DNA from: Planctomycetota bacterium
GTDB lineage: Bacteria > Planctomycetota > UBA11346
Length of the DNA stretch: 44,804 nt
Direction: 5' to 3'
NCBI GenBank assembly: GCA_022841245.1
Contig: JALHRW010000016.1
Span: 1-44,804 of the forward strand
Shown here: positions 17,422-26,680 of the stretch, one piece after another
How the letters are laid out: every line of letters begins with the position of its first letter
Position numbering within the stretch: position 1 is the first letter of the stretch
The notes under the pieces: generated by a model
What the model was told of the DNA's origin: nothing
What the model saw: only the letters and a program-made list of their open reading frames with translations
The model's database searches: none
Position numbers and translations under genes: made by a program

Positions 17422-20400
17422 TCAGCGCCTGACCACCAGCTTGTAGAACACCGGCACCAGGAACACCGCCAGCACGGTGGCCGCAAGCATGCCGCCGAAC
17501 ACGCCGATGCCGATCGAGATGCGGCCGGCGGCACCGGCGCCGCTGGCGAGGATCAGCGGCACGACGCCGAGGATGAAGGCCAGCGAGGTCATCAGGATCG
17601 GGCGGAAGCGCAGCTTGGCCGAGATCTCGGCTGCCTCGATGGGAGATTTGCCGGCTCGCGACTGCTCGGCGGCGAACTCGACGATGAGGATGGCGTTCTT
17701 GGCCGCCAGGCCGACCAGCACCAGCAGGCCGATCTGGACGTAGATGTTCATGTCCAGGCCGACCAGCCAGCAGGCCGTCATGGCGCCGAACACGCCAAGC
17801 GGCACGGCCAGCATGACCGCGATGGGCAGGCGGACGGATTCGTACTGGGCGCAGAGGATGAGGAACACGACGATCATGCCCATCACCAGGATCGGAGCGA
17901 GCTGGCTGCCAGCCTTGCGCTCCTGCAGCGAGGCGCCGGACCAGGCCAGGCGGTAACCGGGCGGCAGCTCCTTCATGCATTCTTCAGCCGCCTTCATCGT
18001 CTGGCCGGTGCTGTAGCCGGCGCCGGCCCCGACAGTGAACTGCACGGCGGGGAAGTTGGTGAAGCGGGTGACCAGGTTCGGACCCGGCTGCCAGTCGCGC
18101 GTGACCGCCGCCGACAGCGGCAGCAGATCGCCGCCCGCATTGCGCACGTACATGCGGTCGATCGCTTCGGGCGTGGCACGGAACTCGGGTTCGGCCTGCA
18201 GCTGCACCTTCCACACGCGTCCGAACTTGGTGAAGTCGTTGACGTAGAGCGAGCCGAGCTGGGTCTGCAGTGCGGCGTAGATGTCGGACAGGTTCAGGCC
18301 CATCGACTTGGCGCGTTCCGGATCGACCGAGATGCGCAGCAGCGGCTGGGTGTAGCTGATGACCGTGTTCGGCGCACTGCATTCTGGCCGCTTGGCCAGC
18401 AGTTCCTTGAGCTTGGCGGAATTCTCGGACAGGGCGGCGAGGCCATTGTCGCCCTGATCCTGCAGCCAGAACTCGATGCCGACGCGGGTGCCCAGGCCGA
18501 TCACCGGCGGTGGGTTGAACGGCAGCACCATGCCGCGGCGATCATCCTTGAAGGCGGTGAAGCAGCGGATCAGCACGCTGCGCACATCGACGGGTTTGGC
18601 ATCGATCGGCTCTTTGCGCTCGCCCCACGGCTTGAGCATGACGAACAAGGTGGTGGCGTTGGTCGAGTTGGCGCCGCCGGCGAGCATGTTCATGCCGCCA
18701 AGGGTGATGACCTTGTCGACCGCCGGATCGGCCGCGAAGTGCTTCTCCATGTCCCTGACCAGGGCCTCGTTGCGTTCCAACGAAGCGCCTTCGGGGAGGA
18801 AGGCGCAGGCCATGATGTAGCCCTGGTCCTCGGGCGGGATGAAGCCGCCGGGGACCTTCTGGAAGAGCTGCCAGGTGGCGCCGAGCAGCACGGCGAAGAT
18901 CACCAGGCCGACCGCGACATGGCGCAGCAGGAAGCGGACGATGCCGGTGTAGCCGTTGGTCATCTTCTCGAAGCCGGCGTCGAAGAGGCGGAACCAGATC
19001 GGCTTGTGGCCATGACCGGGCTTCAGCAGCAGGACGCACAGGGCGGGCGACAGGGTCAGCGCGACCAGTCCCGAGATCGCGACCGAGAGGGCGATGGTCA
19101 GGGCGAACTGCTGGTAGAAGCGGCCGGTCAGACCGTCGATGAAGGCTACGGGCACGAACACGGCGGAGAGCACCAGGACGATGGCGATGACCGGTCCGGT
19201 CACCTCCTGCATCGCCTGGATGGTGGCGTCGCGCACGTTCTTGCCGGTCTCGTGCATGATGCGTTCGACGTTCTCGACCACGACGATGGCGTCGTCGACG
19301 ACGATGCCGATGGCCAGCACCAGTCCGAACAGGGTCAGCACGTTGATCGAGAAGCCGAGCAGCAGCAGGCCGGCGAAGGTGCCGACCACCGCCACCGGCA
19401 CGGCCAGCAGCGGCACCAGGGTGGCGCGGAAGTTCTGCAGGAAGATGTAGACCACCACCAGCACCAGGGCGATGGCCTCGAACAGGGTATGGATGACGCC
19501 TTCGACCGAGGCTTCGACGAACTTGGTCGAGTCGAACGAGACGGCGTAGCTGACACCGGAAGGGAAGTTCAGGGACGCCTCATCGAGGGTCGCCCGCACC
19601 TGCTTGGCCACATCGAGGGCGTTGGCGCCGTCCATCAGGTAGACGATCATGTTGGCGGTCGGCTTGCCGTCGAGGCGGCTGTAGCTGTCGTAGCCCTGGC
19701 TGCCCAGTTCGACGCGGGCGACGTCGGACAGCCGGGTGATCGAGCCGTCGGTCTCGGCGCGCAGGATGATGGCGGCGAACTGCTCCGGCGTATCGAGGCG
19801 GCCGCGCGTCGTCACCGGCACGGTGAGCTGGATCTCCGGGCCGCTCGGACGCTGGCCAATGCGGCCGGCGGCGTAGAGGCCGTTCTGCTCCTTGATCGCG
19901 TTCTGCACGTCGGTGACGGTCAGGCCCCTGGCGGCCAGCTTGTCCGGGTTCAACCACGCGCGCATGGCGTAGTCGCCGGCGCCGAAGATGATCACGTCGC
20001 CGACGCCAGCGACGCGCTTGAGCCGGTCGAGCAGGTTGATGGTGACGTAGTTGGAGAGGAACAGCTGGTCGTAGCGCGGGTCTTCCGAGACCAGCGAGGG
20101 GATGAGCAGGATGTTGCTGCTCTTCTTCAGCACGGTGATGCCCTGGCGGCGCACCTCCTCGGGCAGGCGCGGGCTGGCCTGGTTGACCCGGTTCTGCACC
20201 TCGACCTGGGCGATGTCGAGATCGGCGCCGACCTCGAAGGTGACGACGATGTTGAGCACGCCGTCGTTGCCGGCGGTCGACTGGAAGTAGAGCAGGTTCT
20301 TGGCACCGGAGAGCTGCTGCTCGATCGGTGCAGCCACCGTCTCGGAGAGCAGCTTGGCGTCGGCACCGGGGTAGTTGCAGGTCACCGAGATCGATGGCGG

Positions 20401-20520
20401 CACCACCTCGGGGAACATGGCGATCGGCAGGCCCTTGATCGCCAGGGTGCCGCACAGGACGATGAGGATCGACAGGACGCTGGCGAAGATCGGCCGGTCG
20501 ATGAAGAATTTGGAGATCAT
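17422..20520 (-). CDS. RND efflux pump permease, HAE-1 family (AcrB/MexF-like)
   Basis: This 1032-residue inner-membrane transporter has the full length and layout of hydrophobe/amphiphile exporters: N-terminal 'FIDRPIFASVLSI', large periplasmic loops after helices 1 and 7, and twelve predicted helices. The fourth helix carries the proton-relay pair in 'GIVVDDAIVVVENVERIM', and 'PEDQGYIMACAFLPEGAS' opens the second porter half. The family expels drugs, dyes, fatty acids or lipids using the proton gradient, as a trimer with an adaptor and an outer-membrane channel, both encoded just upstream. It ends within 30 bases of the patatin gene. The substrate cannot be read from sequence; the neighbours hint at lipids or fatty acids. 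Confidence 0.95.
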   Translation of the reverse strand: MISKFFIDRPIFASVLSILIVLCGTLAIKGLPIAMFPEVVPPSISVTCNYPGADAKLLSETVAAPIEQQLSGAKNLLYFQSTAGNDGVLNIVVTFEVGADLDIAQVEVQNRVNQASPRLPEEVRRQGITVLKKSSNILLIPSLVSEDPRYDQLFLSNYVTINLLDRLKRVAGVGDVIIFGAGDYAMRAWLNPDKLAARGLTVTDVQNAIKEQNGLYAAGRIGQRPSGPEIQLTVPVTTRGRLDTPEQFAAIILRAETDGSITRLSDVARVELGSQGYDSYSRLDGKPTANMIVYLMDGANALDVAKQVRATLDEASLNFPSGVSYAVSFDSTKFVEASVEGVIHTLFEAIALVLVVVYIFLQNFRATLVPLLAVPVAVVGTFAGLLLLGFSINVLTLFGLVLAIGIVVDDAIVVVENVERIMHETGKNVRDATIQAMQEVTGPVIAIVLVLSAVFVPVAFIDGLTGRFYQQFALTIALSVAISGLVALTLSPALCVLLLKPGHGHKPIWFRLFDAGFEKMTNGYTGIVRFLLRHVAVGLVIFAVLLGATWQLFQKVPGGFIPPEDQGYIMACAFLPEGASLERNEALVRDMEKHFAADPAVDKVITLGGMNMLAGGANSTNATTLFVMLKPWGERKEPIDAKPVDVRSVLIRCFTAFKDDRRGMVLPFNPPPVIGLGTRVGIEFWLQDQGDNGLAALSENSAKLKELLAKRPECSAPNTVISYTQPLLRISVDPERAKSMGLNLSDIYAALQTQLGSLYVNDFTKFGRVWKVQLQAEPEFRATPEAIDRMYVRNAGGDLLPLSAAVTRDWQPGPNLVTRFTNFPAVQFTVGAGAGYSTGQTMKAAEECMKELPPGYRLAWSGASLQERKAGSQLAPILVMGMIVVFLILCAQYESVRLPIAVMLAVPLGVFGAMTACWLVGLDMNIYVQIGLLVLVGLAAKNAILIVEFAAEQSRAGKSPIEAAEISAKLRFRPILMTSLAFILGVVPLILASGAGAAGRISIGIGVFGGMLAATVLAVFLVPVFYKLVVRR

Positions 20521-20535
20521 CGCTGGGTCCGCCGA

Positions 20536-21714
20536 TCAGGGCTTGGTGGCCGGGGCATCGGCGGGCTTGGCGTCGGCTGGCTTGGCCGCGTCCGCCGCCT
20601 TGGCTTCCGGCTTCCACGGCGTCGCCTTCACCGGCTGCCCGCCGCGTACGCGCTGCACGCCATCGACCACGACAATGTCGCCCACCGTGAGGCCGTCGCT
20701 GATCACCCAGCGGTCGCCCCGCCAGGCGCCCAGCGTGATCTTGCGCACCTCCGCCTTGCCGTCCTTGTCGACGACGTAGACGGTCGCTCCGGTCGGGCTC
20801 TGCAGCACGGCGGTCTGGGGCACCAGCAGTGCGCCGATCCGGGTCGCGCCGGTGAGGGTCAGGCGGATGAACTGTCCGGCGCGCAGCTTGCCGTCGGGAT
20901 TCGGGAAACGGGCGCGGACCAGGGCGGTGCCGGTCTCGGGCTTGACGCGCACGTCGCGGAAGGCGAGGTGGCCGTCCTGCGGCAGCACCGAGCCGTCGAC
21001 CAGCTGGGCCTTCAGCGGCAGCTTCTCCAGCTCCGGAGCCTTGAGGCGTCCAGCGGCAAGGTCGGCGCGCAAGCCCAGCAGTTCGCCTTCCGAGACGGTG
21101 AAATCGATGGCGATCGGGTCGACCTCGTCGAGGGTCGCCAGGACGTCGCTGCTTGGCGAGACCAATGCACCCGGGTCGACCGAGGCCTTTCCGGCGATGC
21201 CGGCGAATGGTGCGCTGATGGTCGAGTAGGTCAGGTCGAGCTGGGCCCTGACCAGATCAGCCTTGGCGGCGTCGCGGTCGGCATTGGCGGCGAGGCTGGA
21301 GGCGACGGCGGCATCGAGGTCGGACTGCGAGGCGGCGCCGGCCTTGGCCAGGGGCTCGGTGCGCTTGAGCTCGGCGGCGAACTTGGCGACCTGGGCCTCG
21401 GCCTGGGCGACGCGCGCCTTGGCGCTGTCCCGGGCGGCCTGGAACTCGGCCGGGTCGATGCGGAAGAGCAGGTCATCCTTCTTCACCAGCTGGCCCTCCT
21501 GATAGGGCCGATCGAGCAGGATGCCGGTGACGCGGGCGCGCAGCTGCACGCTGTTGTTGGGCACGGTGCGGCCGACATAGCTGAATTCAGCCGGGATGTC
21601 CTCCGCCGCGATGGTGATGACACCGACCTCCGGAGGACCGGCGGCCGGCGGGGCGGGCGGCTTGCCGCAGGCGGCGAGGGCGAGGACGGCGAGGATGACG
21701 GCGTGGCGGTTCAT
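20536..21714 (-). CDS. RND efflux periplasmic adaptor (MexE/AcrA-like), lipoprotein
   Basis: This 392-residue membrane-fusion protein has a lipoprotein signal ('AVLALAACGK', cysteine at 16). The first half-lipoyl motif around 'RARVTGILLDRPYQEGQLVKK' is followed by an alpha-hairpin of about residues 90-160 ('ARVAQAEAQVAKFAAELKRT'), the second lipoyl half ('ISAPFAGIAG') and C-terminal beta domains. A Pro/Ala/Lys-rich tail ends the protein. It links the permease (15 bases downstream) to the outer-membrane factor (8 bases upstream). The gene order, with the outer-membrane factor first, is reversed compared with many mexEF-oprN operons. Confidence 0.93.
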   Translation of the reverse strand: MNRHAVILAVLALAACGKPPAPPAAGPPEVGVITIAAEDIPAEFSYVGRTVPNNSVQLRARVTGILLDRPYQEGQLVKKDDLLFRIDPAEFQAARDSAKARVAQAEAQVAKFAAELKRTEPLAKAGAASQSDLDAAVASSLAANADRDAAKADLVRAQLDLTYSTISAPFAGIAGKASVDPGALVSPSSDVLATLDEVDPIAIDFTVSEGELLGLRADLAAGRLKAPELEKLPLKAQLVDGSVLPQDGHLAFRDVRVKPETGTALVRARFPNPDGKLRAGQFIRLTLTGATRIGALLVPQTAVLQSPTGATVYVVDKDGKAEVRKITLGAWRGDRWVISDGLTVGDIVVVDGVQRVRGGQPVKATPWKPEAKAADAAKPADAKPADAPATKP

Positions 21715-21722
21715 GGCGGTGC

Positions 21723-23156
21723 TCAGCGTGCGGGGGCGGGGACGATCTTGGACGCCGGCAGCGCGTCCTCGGGCGTGGGGGGCGGGGCGGCGAAGCTGCC
21801 GCCGAGCGCCAGGTGCAGGTCGACGCGGTTGGACAGGCGTTCGACCTTCATGGCCAGGGCGGCGAGGCGGGCGTCGAGAGTGCGCGACTGCACCAGAATC
21901 AGCGCTAGCTGATCGATCGCGCCGGCGTCATAGCGCAGGGTGGCGAGGCGCTCGGCTTCGCCCTGCTCGCGGGCGGCGGTCTCGGTCAGGTTGACGCGCT
22001 CGATCAGGCGGGCGTCCTCGGCCAGGGCCTCCTCGACCTCGCGGAAGGCCTTGAGCGCGGCGCTGCCGAACAGGGCCAGGGCTTCGTTCTGCTTGGCTGT
22101 CTCGATGACCACCTGCTCCTTGAGCCGGCCGCCGTCGAAGATCGGGCCGACCAGGTTGCCGGCGATGTTCCAGAACACATCGTCGAGCGAGAGATTCTGG
22201 AATTCCTGCGAGGACATGCCGCCGTTGGCGGTGATCGACAGGCGGGGCAGGCGGGCGGCCTTGGCCGATTCGACCTGGTTGAAGGCGGCGGCGACGCGGC
22301 GGGTGGCGGCGACGAGATCGGGGCGGCGCTCGAGCAGCTGGCTGGGCATGCCGGCCGGAGGCGGGCCTGGCACCTTGGGCAAGGCGGCCGAGGGGGTCAG
22401 TTCGGCACGCGGATAACGGCCGAGCATGAGTTCAAGCGAACGTGTCGCACGCTCGCGGCCGCTGCGCGCCTTGCGCACACTGTCTTGAGAGGTCGCCAGG
22501 GTGGCGCGGGCCAGGGCTGAATCGTAGGCGGTGGAGCGCCCGTTCTGTTCGCGCAACGCGGTCAGCTCGACGTTCCGCTTCTGCAGGTCGGCGTAGGCGA
22601 CGGCGATGCGCTCCTGCTCGTCGGCCTGGATGCACAGGAACCAGCCCTTGGCGACCTGCGCTGCCAGCGACTGGCGGGCAAATTCGAGGTCCGCGGCACG
22701 TGAGGCGAACTCGTTCTGCGCCGCCTGCTGGGCCGAGGACAGGCGCCCCCAAACGTCGAGTTCCCACGACAGGGTCAGGCCGGCGCCCATCTGATTGGTG
22801 TTGGCCGAACCGGTCCCGCCGGTGCTGGCTCCGACTGCGTAGCCGACCTGGGGCATCAGGTCGGCGCCGGCCTGGCGGGCCTGGGCGGCGGCCTGGTCGA
22901 GGCGGAAGCGCGCGGCGGCGAGGTCGCGGTTCTTCTCCAGCGCCTCGGCAACCAGCTTCTCCAGCACCGGTTCGTTGAAGCTGGCCAACCAGCCATCCTG
23001 CACCGTGCCGCTGTTGGCCACCGGGCTGGCGAACGCCTCCGGCGGTTTGTCGGGCAGGGCGCCTTCGGTCAGCTCCTTGTCGGGTGGCGCGTCGCGGGCG
23101 CAGGCGGCCAGGGTCAGCAGCAGCGGGACGACAAGGATGCGGCGGTCGGTCGACAT
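21723..23156 (-). CDS. Outer-membrane efflux lipoprotein (NodT/OprM-like)
   Basis: This 477-residue TolC-family channel has a lipoprotein signal ('LLLTLAACAR', cysteine about residue 19) and two repeats of long helical pairs typical of the trimeric alpha-beta barrel. Family blocks seen are 'NRDLAAARFRLDQAAAQARQ', 'LSWELDVWGRLSSAQQAAQ', 'LELMLGRYP', 'PSQLLERRPDLVAATRRV' and 'GPIFDGGRLKEQV'. It forms the exit duct of the RND pump encoded downstream and is the first gene of a six-gene transcription unit. The start is the ATG at 23156. The promoter must lie in the 108-base spacer shared with the divergent FadL-like gene; no clear box is visible there. Confidence 0.93.
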   Translation of the reverse strand: MSTDRRILVVPLLLTLAACARDAPPDKELTEGALPDKPPEAFASPVANSGTVQDGWLASFNEPVLEKLVAEALEKNRDLAAARFRLDQAAAQARQAGADLMPQVGYAVGASTGGTGSANTNQMGAGLTLSWELDVWGRLSSAQQAAQNEFASRAADLEFARQSLAAQVAKGWFLCIQADEQERIAVAYADLQKRNVELTALREQNGRSTAYDSALARATLATSQDSVRKARSGRERATRSLELMLGRYPRAELTPSAALPKVPGPPPAGMPSQLLERRPDLVAATRRVAAAFNQVESAKAARLPRLSITANGGMSSQEFQNLSLDDVFWNIAGNLVGPIFDGGRLKEQVVIETAKQNEALALFGSAALKAFREVEEALAEDARLIERVNLTETAAREQGEAERLATLRYDAGAIDQLALILVQSRTLDARLAALAMKVERLSNRVDLHLALGGSFAAPPPTPEDALPASKIVPAPAR

Positions 23157-23264
23157 GCGCGAAAACCCCAGGGATCAGAGGGATACCGGCAGTTCGAGAT
23201 CACTCAAGCATGGAAGCCATCCGTCGTTCCCTTCCTGCTTGGTCCGCATGGCCTTGGACGCATC

Positions 23265-24581
23265 ATGCGCCGCCGCATGCGCGCGCTGCCCACCATGTTG
23301 ATCTTCGCCTCGGCGGCTGCCGCTGACCCGCTGACCCTGGTCCTCCCGCAAACCGTGCACCAGCCGGTCGGGGCGACCACGGCCCTGCGCGGTGGTGCGA
23401 CCTATGCCCTCGGCAGCGAAGCTGCTGCGACCTGGTACAATCCGGCGATGGCGGCCAGCCTCGATCCCGAGCAGCTGTCTGCCGGCGCCACCGCGTATGG
23501 GTTCAACAACATCACCGTATCCGCCGGCCGCGATAGCGACGCGCTGCTCAGCGGCGCAGTACTGAAGGTCTACGGCGGCTTTTCCGGCCGCAGTGCGGAT
23601 GGTGGCATCGGCTGGACCGCGATGCTGTGCAACCCGATGCACTGGAGCGGCGCGGTCGACAGCGGACGCGCCGAGCCGACGCTGACCCAGCGCAGCTATG
23701 CCACCCAGGTGCGGGTCGATCAGGACACCTGGTCCGGCCAGCTGGCGGTGGGCTGGACCCCGTTCGAGGGATTGCAGCTCGGTGGCGCGCTGGTCGGCAA
23801 CTACGACAGCGTCGATCTCATCCAATCGGTGTGGGTCCGCGACTACCAGGGACGCTACGTCGCGGAGTCGTTCACCTCCTCTGCCTGGAGTGCCTCGCTG
23901 CAGCTGAAGTTCGGCGTCTCGATCCAGCCCACCGAGCGCCTGTCGGTGGGGATCAGCGTCGTCACGCCGGGCGCCGAACTGATGAGCGGTGGTCTGACCA
24001 ACGCGGCCGGTTCGACGGTCGATCCGGTGGGAGGGACTGCGTCCAGCTTCAACGCCCGGGTCGATGAGGACGCCTTCCGCTTCGTCCACGCCTGGCAGCT
24101 CGGCCTTGGCGCCGGCTGGCAGGAACCGGGCTGGGACGCCGAGCTCGACCTGGTCTGGACCATGCCCGATGCGGCGCACGAGACGGTGCCGGCCCTGCCC
24201 GGCTTCACCAGCACGACGAGTGGCGCCACCACGACGCTGACCCCGCTGCTGATCCCGCCGCGGGTCACCGCCTACCGCCATGTGGTCAACGCGCGCGTAG
24301 GCGGCAGCGTCGTGCTGTCCGAGCGCATGACCCTGCATGTCGGCGCCTTCACCGACTACAGCCCGATCGCTGAGTCGGACCTCTACAACAAGATCGATTT
24401 CTACGGCTTGTCGGGCGGGATCATGTTCCGTCGTGGCGAGACCGGCCTGATCCTCGGCACCTCGGCGACCTGGGGTGATGAGCGGATCAGCCTCTACGAC
24501 CCGGCGACGGCGACGGTGCAATCCGGCGACCTCAGCGTCTTCGCCATGGATGTGCTCATCGGCACGGTTTCGAAGTTCTGA
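23265..24581 (+). CDS. FadL-like outer-membrane channel for hydrophobic compounds
   Basis: This 438-residue protein has a short signal peptide (ending near 'SAAAADP'). Close after it comes the FadL-type hatch signature, here 'ATYALGSEAAATWYNPAMAA'. The rest is barrel strands such as 'LQLGGALVGNYD', 'LKFGVSIQPTERLSVGISV' and 'NARVGGSVVLSERMTLHVGA'. FadL proteins let long-chain fatty acids and other hydrophobic molecules cross the outer membrane. The gene is divergent from the RND/phospholipase operon across 108 bases, which fits shared control and a lipid theme. The ATG at 23277 is an alternative start. It is followed with one base between by the Gcr-type membrane gene. Substrate unknown. Confidence 0.78.
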   Translation: MRRRMRALPTMLIFASAAAADPLTLVLPQTVHQPVGATTALRGGATYALGSEAAATWYNPAMAASLDPEQLSAGATAYGFNNITVSAGRDSDALLSGAVLKVYGGFSGRSADGGIGWTAMLCNPMHWSGAVDSGRAEPTLTQRSYATQVRVDQDTWSGQLAVGWTPFEGLQLGGALVGNYDSVDLIQSVWVRDYQGRYVAESFTSSAWSASLQLKFGVSIQPTERLSVGISVVTPGAELMSGGLTNAAGSTVDPVGGTASSFNARVDEDAFRFVHAWQLGLGAGWQEPGWDAELDLVWTMPDAAHETVPALPGFTSTTSGATTTLTPLLIPPRVTAYRHVVNARVGGSVVLSERMTLHVGAFTDYSPIAESDLYNKIDFYGLSGGIMFRRGETGLILGTSATWGDERISLYDPATATVQSGDLSVFAMDVLIGTVSKF

Positions 24582-24582
24582 C

Positions 24583-26604
24583 ATGGTGGCTCCCGACGAT
24601 CTTGGCAACCTGTTCGAACGCCTGTGCCAGGCCGATGGTCTGGCGGGACGCATCGACGCTTTCGCGGCGCTGATCGACTGGACCCGGCACGGCCAGGCCG
24701 GCCGAGATGCCAGGACCGGCCAGGACCACACCGCGGTGGTGAGCGATCGGCTCTCGCGGCTGGTGCTCGCATTGCATGGCGACGCCGCGCTGTGCGAACG
24801 CTTCAATCAAGCCATCGCCGCCATCCTGGCCGAGGCCGATGGCACCAATCTGTTCGGCGTGGCTGGCATCCCGGTCGAACGCAGCTTCCTCGCCGAGGCT
24901 AGCGATCGCATGCTGGCGCGGGTGCTGCCGCGGCCGCGCGACGACCACGACCTCGCCCGCGTGCTGCGTCGGCTGTTCCCCAGCGAGGCGGCGGTGCGCA
25001 GGTTCGAGCGCATGCCGGACACCTCGTTCCATGCCTTGGTCCAGGCCTTTGCCCCAGTCGAGCGGCCGGAACAATGGCTGCCGATCCGCCGTACCTTCGC
25101 CGACGGTTTCCGTCTGCTTGCCCTGCGCACTGCGGGCCATGGTCTCGAACCGCGGCTGCGCGAGCGCGGCGGCGCGGTGCGCGTGGCCGATGATCCGTTC
25201 CTCCGCCTGCAGCGTTCGTCCGATGCCCTGGTCGCAACCTGGGAGTCGGGTGGCGATGCGACGCCGCAGGTGCCGACCTGGCGCGACGACGTCGCCGGCT
25301 GCCAGCGCCGCTTGGCCGCGATGCATAGCCATCTCGAGGATGGCGGGATCAACGTCGACATCGTCTTCGCCATCGACGTCATCGAGCGCTGCCTGGTGCG
25401 CATGCAGGACATGGTCGCGATCATGCTGGCCGGACCCGGCCTGGAGCGCTCGCGCGCGATCCACGCGCTGCTCGCCCGTTTGATCCTGCGTCATCATCAG
25501 GACCGCAGCGTCGGCCAGCTGGCCGGCGCCAACCTGCGCCTGCTGCACCGCCGCATCGTCGATCGCAGCGGCGAGACCGGCGGCCACTACATCGCCGGCA
25601 GCGCGGCGGAATATCGTCACATCTGGCTCGCCGCGATGGGCGGAGGCATCCTCACCACCGCGACCGCGGCGGTGAAGCTCGCCATCCATCATCTTGCCCA
25701 TGCGGCGCATCTCGCCCCGGCTGCGACCGGCATGCTCTTCGGGCTGAACTACGCAGCCAGCTTCGTCGCCATGCAGCACCTCGGGCTGATGCTGGCGACC
25801 AAGCAGCCGGCGATGACGGCGGCGGCCATGGCCGGCGTGCTGCGCGGCAGCTCCGGCGACGACCGCATCGAGCGCGTGGTCGACCAGGCGGCGGCGATCT
25901 GCGCCAGCCAGCTGGCGGCGGCGGCAGGCAACGTGCTGATGGTTTCGGCCGGTGCGGTGGCGATGGACACGCTGTGGCGGCTGGCCACCGGCCACCACTG
26001 GGTCCAGGTGGACGAGGTCGAGGCGCTGTATCTCAGTCTCAGCCCGATCGCCAGCGGCACCATCTTCTACGCCGCGGTCACCGGCGTGGTGCTGTGGGCG
26101 AGCAGCATCATCGGCGGCTGGGTCGACAACTTCGCGGTCTACCACCGCATTCCGCAGGGCATCGCCGAGCATTCGTTCGGCGCCCGCCTGGGACGCGGAC
26201 GCCTGGAACGCTGGGGCGAGGCGGTGCGCATCCACGCCGCCGGCTGGGGCACCAACATCAGCCTCGGCCTCATGCTCGGACTGCTGCCGGCCTTCGGCGC
26301 CTTCCTCGGCGTTCCGCTGGATGTGCGTCACGTAACGCTGAACTCCGGCATGTTCGCCTTCGCCGCCTGCGCCCATGACGGGCCGCTGCTATCCTGGCAG
26401 GCGATGTGGGCGGTTGCCGGCATCGCCTGCATGTTCGTGCTCAACCTCTCGGTCAGTTTCGCCCTGTCGCTGTTCACCGCCGCCCGCGCCTTCGACCTGC
26501 CGTTCGCCGACCTACTGCTGGTGCTGCGCGGCATCGCCCTGCGCCTGCTGCGCCGGCCGCACCAGTTCGTGCTGCCGCCCCAGGGCGGCCGGCCGCACGC
26601 CTGA
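24583..26604 (+). CDS. Gcr-type 'site-specific recombinase' family membrane protein
   Basis: This 673-residue protein has a soluble helical N-terminal half and a C-terminal half with several membrane segments ('MGGGILTTATAAVKLAIHH', 'IFYAAVTGVVLWASSIIGG', 'GLMLGLLPAFGAFLGVPL', 'MWAVAGIACMFVLNLSVSF'). The blocks 'RSGETGGHYIAG', 'MLFGLNYAASFVAMQHLG' and 'LATKQPAMTAAAMAG' are hallmarks of the family once named Gcr after a Neisseria protein said to affect gene rearrangement. No recombinase motif (tyrosine or serine type) is visible, and the multi-pass membrane layout argues against DNA recombination, so the family name should not be taken as function. It starts one base after the FadL-like stop codon, pointing to cotranscription. 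Confidence 0.8.
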   Translation: MVAPDDLGNLFERLCQADGLAGRIDAFAALIDWTRHGQAGRDARTGQDHTAVVSDRLSRLVLALHGDAALCERFNQAIAAILAEADGTNLFGVAGIPVERSFLAEASDRMLARVLPRPRDDHDLARVLRRLFPSEAAVRRFERMPDTSFHALVQAFAPVERPEQWLPIRRTFADGFRLLALRTAGHGLEPRLRERGGAVRVADDPFLRLQRSSDALVATWESGGDATPQVPTWRDDVAGCQRRLAAMHSHLEDGGINVDIVFAIDVIERCLVRMQDMVAIMLAGPGLERSRAIHALLARLILRHHQDRSVGQLAGANLRLLHRRIVDRSGETGGHYIAGSAAEYRHIWLAAMGGGILTTATAAVKLAIHHLAHAAHLAPAATGMLFGLNYAASFVAMQHLGLMLATKQPAMTAAAMAGVLRGSSGDDRIERVVDQAAAICASQLAAAAGNVLMVSAGAVAMDTLWRLATGHHWVQVDEVEALYLSLSPIASGTIFYAAVTGVVLWASSIIGGWVDNFAVYHRIPQGIAEHSFGARLGRGRLERWGEAVRIHAAGWGTNISLGLMLGLLPAFGAFLGVPLDVRHVTLNSGMFAFAACAHDGPLLSWQAMWAVAGIACMFVLNLSVSFALSLFTAARAFDLPFADLLLVLRGIALRLLRRPHQFVLPPQGGRPHA

Positions 26605-26680
26605 CGCGCGGGAAGGCGGGGGCAAGCGGCGTCCCGGCGATGGATGGACGGGGAGTCGCGGCGGTGATGATGCACCGATC

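Noticed and set aside
17332..21912. Very long plus-strand open frame (about 1526 codons)
   Set aside because: It runs antisense to the RND permease and adaptor, whose protein families are unmistakable. The frame is open only because of GC-skewed codon use, and it has His/Gln/Asp-rich low-complexity content.
24583..26604. Possible mobile-element recombinase
   Set aside because: The family name suggests it, but there are no tyrosine- or serine-recombinase motifs, no flanking repeats, and the protein is multi-pass membrane.
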